DNA of 64,000 bases from Erythrobacteraceae bacterium (GTDB lineage Bacteria; Pseudomonadota; Alphaproteobacteria; Sphingomonadales; Sphingomonadaceae). Positions 63,147 to 64,000 of this stretch are shown here, piece after piece. Below the pieces are notes generated by a model, which saw only the letters and a list, made by a program, of their open reading frames with translations, was not told the DNA's origin and made no database searches. Every line of letters begins with the position of its first letter. Position 1 is the stretch's first letter. The stretch spans positions 1-64,000 of the forward strand of contig JAIYAM010000060.1 of NCBI GenBank assembly GCA_027489065.1, given 5' to 3'. The position numbers were made by a program, and so were the translations under genes.

Positions 63147-63854
63147 TTACCAGTCGGCAGACTGCTCCGCACGATCGGGGCTTTGGACCCATGGCAGGCG
63201 GGTATAGCGCGCGGCGGCACGGCGGCGGGTGCTCGTTTCTTCCTCGCGTCCGACGCCGTGGCGCGTGCGATGTTCGCGCAGCAGTTGGGCGAGCAGAAGC
63301 TGCCCGAACGACCAATCCTCGATCCCCGAATCCGCGTTGATGTGCCCGATCGAACCGGCATAGGCGAACGTCGCTCCCCAATCCGCAGCAAGCCCGCGGG
63401 CGGTCCGCAGCGTGCAATAGGAGTCGTTCTCGCTCGCTGCGAGGAACGAGGGGAACGGCAGCGCCCGGCGCGGGGTCGGGCCGAAGCGGGCGAGGCGCTC
63501 GTCCACGCCCTCCCTCTCGACATCGGGCGGCGCGACCAGCAGGGCGCCGACCACGGGGTTTCCATAAGCGGGCTGCTCGTACTCCGCCCACCAGGCGACT
63601 GCGTGGCAGCCGAGTGAATGCGCGACCAGGATCACTGGTCGCCCGGCGCGATGGACCGCGAGGTTGATCTTGTTGACCCAGGTGTTGCGATGCGGATCGT
63701 CCCACATCCCCAAGTCCACCCGCTCGCAATCGGGGATCTGCTTTTCCCAGCGAGACTGCCAGTGCTGTTCGCCGCTGTTGCCCAGACCGGGTACGAGGAG
63801 GATCAGCGGATCCTCGGCAAGGTTGGTTGTGTCGAGTTCGAGAGAATGGGCCAT
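63147..63854 (-). CDS. RBBP9/YdeN-type serine hydrolase
   Basis: A 235-aa alpha/beta-hydrolase: LILLVPGLGNSGEQHWQSRWE, the serine in VAHSLGCHAVAWWAE, and His in GHINADSG. This is the RBBP9/YdeN family, with a C-terminal basic extension (REEETSTRRRAAARYTR). Substrate unknown. ATG 63854 follows AAGGAG by 6 nt. Confidence 0.85.
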   Translation of the reverse strand: MAHSLELDTTNLAEDPLILLVPGLGNSGEQHWQSRWEKQIPDCERVDLGMWDDPHRNTWVNKINLAVHRAGRPVILVAHSLGCHAVAWWAEYEQPAYGNPVVGALLVAPPDVEREGVDERLARFGPTPRRALPFPSFLAASENDSYCTLRTARGLAADWGATFAYAGSIGHINADSGIEDWSFGQLLLAQLLREHRTRHGVGREEETSTRRRAAARYTRLPWVQSPDRAEQSADW

Positions 63855-64000
63855 GTCATGCTCCTTGAAGGGCGTAGATGACCGTCCATTGATATGGTCC
63901 GACAAGACTCCAGATAACTCAACCAAATCGATTGACAAGAGCCTGGCGGCGAGAGTCCGGATTCTTGCGGCGAAACGTTCAGAGCTTCGCGTGCCCTCCG

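Overview
The window (about 65% GC, dense, with many ATGA/GTGA gene overlaps) looks like a chromosomal segment of an alphaproteobacterium of the order Sphingomonadales, most likely the Erythrobacter/Porphyrobacter group. The partial 16S rRNA at the left edge, the COQ9, EipA (DUF1134), Tim44-like/SecB and EcfG-type sigma genes and the HWE-family kinase all fit this. No insertion sequence, prophage or CRISPR array was seen. A perfect 16-bp parS site (10958-10973) together with the hslVU and smr-mltA-tim44-secB blocks suggests the origin-proximal part of the chromosome.

Layout. 1-1101: 5' end of 16S rRNA on the minus strand with a long leader, a boxA and a good promoter, preceded by a cluster of GANTC sites. 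1102-10936: envelope and protein-quality genes (periplasmic aspartyl protease, Atm1-type ABC exporter, S9 peptidase, HslUV, BamE, cytochrome bc1 chaperone, YceD/DUF177, DUF2490). 10937-11918: parS with an adjacent 11-bp tandem repeat, ssb, and an inverted pair of a 31-bp palindromic repeat. 11919-17295: coq9, ankyrin protein, SCO, YcgN, a YgjP-type metallopeptidase, ribD and ribE. 17312-21570: a copper module, merR-copA-copB-copC, divergent from a glutaredoxin-MauE membrane protein across a textbook MerR-type promoter. 21608-29079: BLUF photosensor, membrane peptidase, acetyltransferase, two aminotransferases, EipA, tRNA-Ser and a TonB-dependent receptor.

29344-54051 reads as a stress and repair island: PRC-barrel protein, SemiSWEET, short-chain dehydrogenase, ZIP transporter, manganese catalase, a glycosyltransferase-UDP-galactopyranose mutase fusion coupled to a clan GH-A glycosidase, PncC, two hemerythrins, Ku and LigD, two Crp/Fnr regulators flanking a four-PAS HWE kinase and a lone receiver, a low-complexity Gly/Gln protein, an antiporter, trehalose OtsB/OtsA, a DUF4142 lipoprotein, an EcfG-like sigma factor and small envelope proteins. 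Several of these genes have a CCTATGT heptamer in their upstream region.

54398-64000: a methyltransferase and a family 2 glycosyltransferase, then the conserved envelope/secretion block smr-mltA-tim44 (minus) and secB-murJ-trpS (plus), a DUF4136 lipoprotein with a clear terminator, and an RBBP9/YdeN-type hydrolase.

Functions are assigned from motifs and remembered family knowledge only; no database search was run. The items most worth follow-up are parS with its 11-bp repeat, the Galf-type fusion operon, the MerR operator/protein mismatch, the BLUF gene lacking a standard start codon, and the shared upstream heptamer.
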